From Ampullaceana balthica (Eukaryota > Mollusca > Gastropoda > Lymnaeidae), in NCBI GenBank assembly GCA_944989445.1, contig CALYLW010000070.1, forward strand, positions 2,039,324 to 2,103,323: a DNA stretch of 64,000 bases, in the 5' to 3' direction. The notes beneath the pieces were generated by a model that was not told the origin of the DNA, ran no database searches, and saw nothing but the letters and a program-made list of their open reading frames with translations. The position numbers and the translations under genes are program-made. Position 1 is the first letter of the stretch; every line of letters starts with the position of its first letter. This document shows, in pieces, positions 61,974 through 64,000 of the stretch.

Positions 61974-63159
61974 ACCTCTGACCACACTGAACCACCGCTG
62001 ACCAACCTGAACCACCCCTGACCAAACTGAACCACCCCTGACCAAACTGAACCACCCCTGTCCAAACTGAACCACCCCTGACCAAACTGAACCACCCCTG
62101 TCCAAACTGAACCACCCCTGACCAAACTGAACCACCCCTGTCCAAACTGTACCATCTCTGACCAACCTGAACAAATCCCTGTCCAAACTGAACCACCCCT
62201 GTCCAAACTGAACCACCCCTGACCAAACTGAACCACCCCTGTCCAAACTGAACCAACCCTGACCAAACTGAACCACCCCTGACCAAACTGAACTACCCCT
62301 GACCAAACAGAACCACCCCTGACCAAACTGAAACACCCCTGACCAATCTGAACCATCCCTGACCAAACTGAACCGACCCTGACCAAACTGAACCACCCCT
62401 GACCAAACTGAACCACCCCTGACCAAACTGAACCACCCCTGACCAAACTGAACCACCCCTGACCAACCTGAACCACCCCTGACCAAACTGAACCATCGCT
62501 GACCAACCTGAACCATCCCTGACCAAACTGAACCACCGCTGACCAACCTGAACCACCGCTGACCAACCTAAACCACCCCTGACCAAACTGAACCACCCTG
62601 ACCAAACTGAACCATCCCTGACCAAACTGAACCACCCTGACCAAACTGAACCTTCCCTGACCAAACTGAACCACCCCTGACCAAACTGAACCACCCCTGT
62701 CCAAACTGAACCACCCCTGTCCAAACTGAACCACCCCTGACCAAACTGAACCATCTTTGACCAAACTGAACCGCCGCTGACCAACCTGAACCACCCCTGA
62801 CCAAACTGAACCACCCCTGACCAACCCGAACCACCCCTGACCAAACTGAACCATCCCTGACCAAATTGAACCACCTCTGACCACACTGAACCACCCCTGA
62901 CCAAACTGAACCACCCCTGTCCAAACTGAACCACCCCTGACCAAACTGAACCACCCCTGACCAAACTGAACCACCCATGACCTAACTGAACCACCGCTGA
63001 CCAAACTGAACCACCGCTGACCAAACTCAACCACCGCTGTCCAAACTGAACCACCCCTGACCAAACTGAAACACCCCTGCCCAAACTGAACCACCCCTGA
63101 ATAAACTGAACCACCCCTGTCCAAACTGAACCCCCCCTGACCAAACTGAACCACCCCTG

Positions 63160-63482
63160 CATCCAGTCGCATCCAGTCGCAACCCGTCGCATCCAGTCGA
63201 ATCCAGTCGCAACCCGTCGCATCCAGTCGTATCCAGTCGCATCCAGTCGCATCCAGTCGCAACCCGTCGCATCCAGTCGCAACCCGTCGCATCCAGTCGA
63301 ATGCAGTCTCAACCCTTCGCATCCAGTCGCATCCAGTCGCAACCCGTCACATCCCGTCGCATCCAGTGCAACCCGTCACAACCCGTTGCATCCAGTCACA
63401 TCCAGTCGCAACCCGTCGCATCCAGTCGCAACCCGTCGAAATCCGTCGCATCCCGTCGAATCCAGTCGCAACCCGTCGCATA
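63160..63482 (+). repeat. Satellite family 2 block m
   Basis: Standard junctions. It includes a one-base register slip, CATCCAGTGCAACCC, near 63361. Confidence 0.92.
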
Positions 63483-64000
63483 CCTCTGACCACACTGAAC
63501 CACCGCTGACCAACCTGAACCACCCCTGACCAAACTGAACCATCCCTGACCAAACTGAACCACCCCTGACCAAAATGAACCACCCCTGTCCAAACTGAAC
63601 CACCCCTGACCAAACTGAACCACCCCTGTCAAAACTGAATCACCCCTGACCAAACTGAACCAACCCTGACTAAACTGAACCACCCCTGACCAAACTGAAC
63701 CACCCCTGTCCAAACTGAATCACCCCTGACCAAACTGAACCACCCCTGACCAAACTGAACCACCCCTGTCCACACTGAACCACTCGTGACCAAACTGAAC
63801 CACCCCTGACCAAACTGAACCACCCCTGTCCAAACTGAACCACCCCTGACCAAACTGAACCACCCCTGTCCAAACTGAACCACCCCTGACCAAACTGAAC
63901 CACCCCTGTCCAAACTGAACCACCCCTGACCAAACTGAACCACCCCTGACCAAACTGAACCACCCGCTGTCCAAACTGAACCACCCTGACCAAACTGAAC

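Larger units (their letters stand above)
48394..64000 (-). repeat. Satellite family 1, 20-bp repeat array (runs off the window)
   Basis: The plus-strand unit is CCAAACTGAACCACCCCTGA, repeated hundreds of times with point variants (CCGCTGA, CCATCCCTGA, CTGTCC, CCAACCTGAACC). Indels are rare. One 9-bp register slip, CTGTCGAAACTG, occurs at about 49097 and 52391. Thirteen family-2 blocks interrupt the array. The minus strand is G/T-rich and lacks TAA, TAG and TGA in the consensus, so every minus frame stays open for long stretches. These are not called as genes. Large segments are near duplicates of each other. Confidence 0.95.

Overview
This window is animal nuclear DNA. It has one interrupted protein gene with GT-AG introns, AT-rich introns and intergenic DNA, tRNA-headed SINEs, hAT elements, Helitron-like ends, a Penelope-like element, LINE pieces and a long satellite array. 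No rRNA, true tRNA, operon or CRISPR array was found. The repeat mix would suit a mollusc such as a gastropod, but that is a weak inference from general knowledge.

Layout. 1-7 kb: AT-rich DNA with a TIR element (1114-1702), a fold-back element (2665-3018) and six tandem ~0.5-kb units (3028-6125), followed by related Helitron-like sequence. 7-17.4 kb: gene-free DNA with a SINE (10.3 kb), a degenerate CA-rich minisatellite and small hAT-type MITEs. 17478-20174: a decayed hAT transposon with an 8-bp target duplication. It carries inside it a 547-bp fold-back element with a 9-bp target duplication. 21.3-29.1 kb: a 39-bp minisatellite, two copies of a GACGTCA-TIR family, a LINE 3' end, a complete SINE, two Helitron-type 3' ends, and a nested hAT element holding a MITE and a Penelope-like fragment with a hammerhead-like core. 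30.0-33.9 kb: two truncated LINE tails, and a SINE inside a MITE that shares the LINE 3' tail.

32962-43477 (+): the only protein gene I can support. It has 14 coding exons, whose phases all match, encoding 475 residues: an N-terminal membrane segment, a PXK/Slowpoke-binding-protein type pseudokinase domain, a proline-rich stretch and a C-terminal WH2 actin-binding motif. Three introns or flanks carry transposon insertions.

46183-64000: about 17.8 kb of satellite, running off the right edge. Two unrelated 20-bp repeats alternate: family 1 (CCAAACTGAACCACCCCTGA) fills most of it, and family 2 (CATCCAGTCGCAACCCGTCG) forms 13 blocks inside it with constant junctions. A further family-2 block lies inverted at 46183-46615. 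Between the inverted block and the main array sits a LINE reverse-transcriptase fragment missing both ends. The many long open frames on the minus strand come from a repeat that contains no stop triplets and are not treated as genes.
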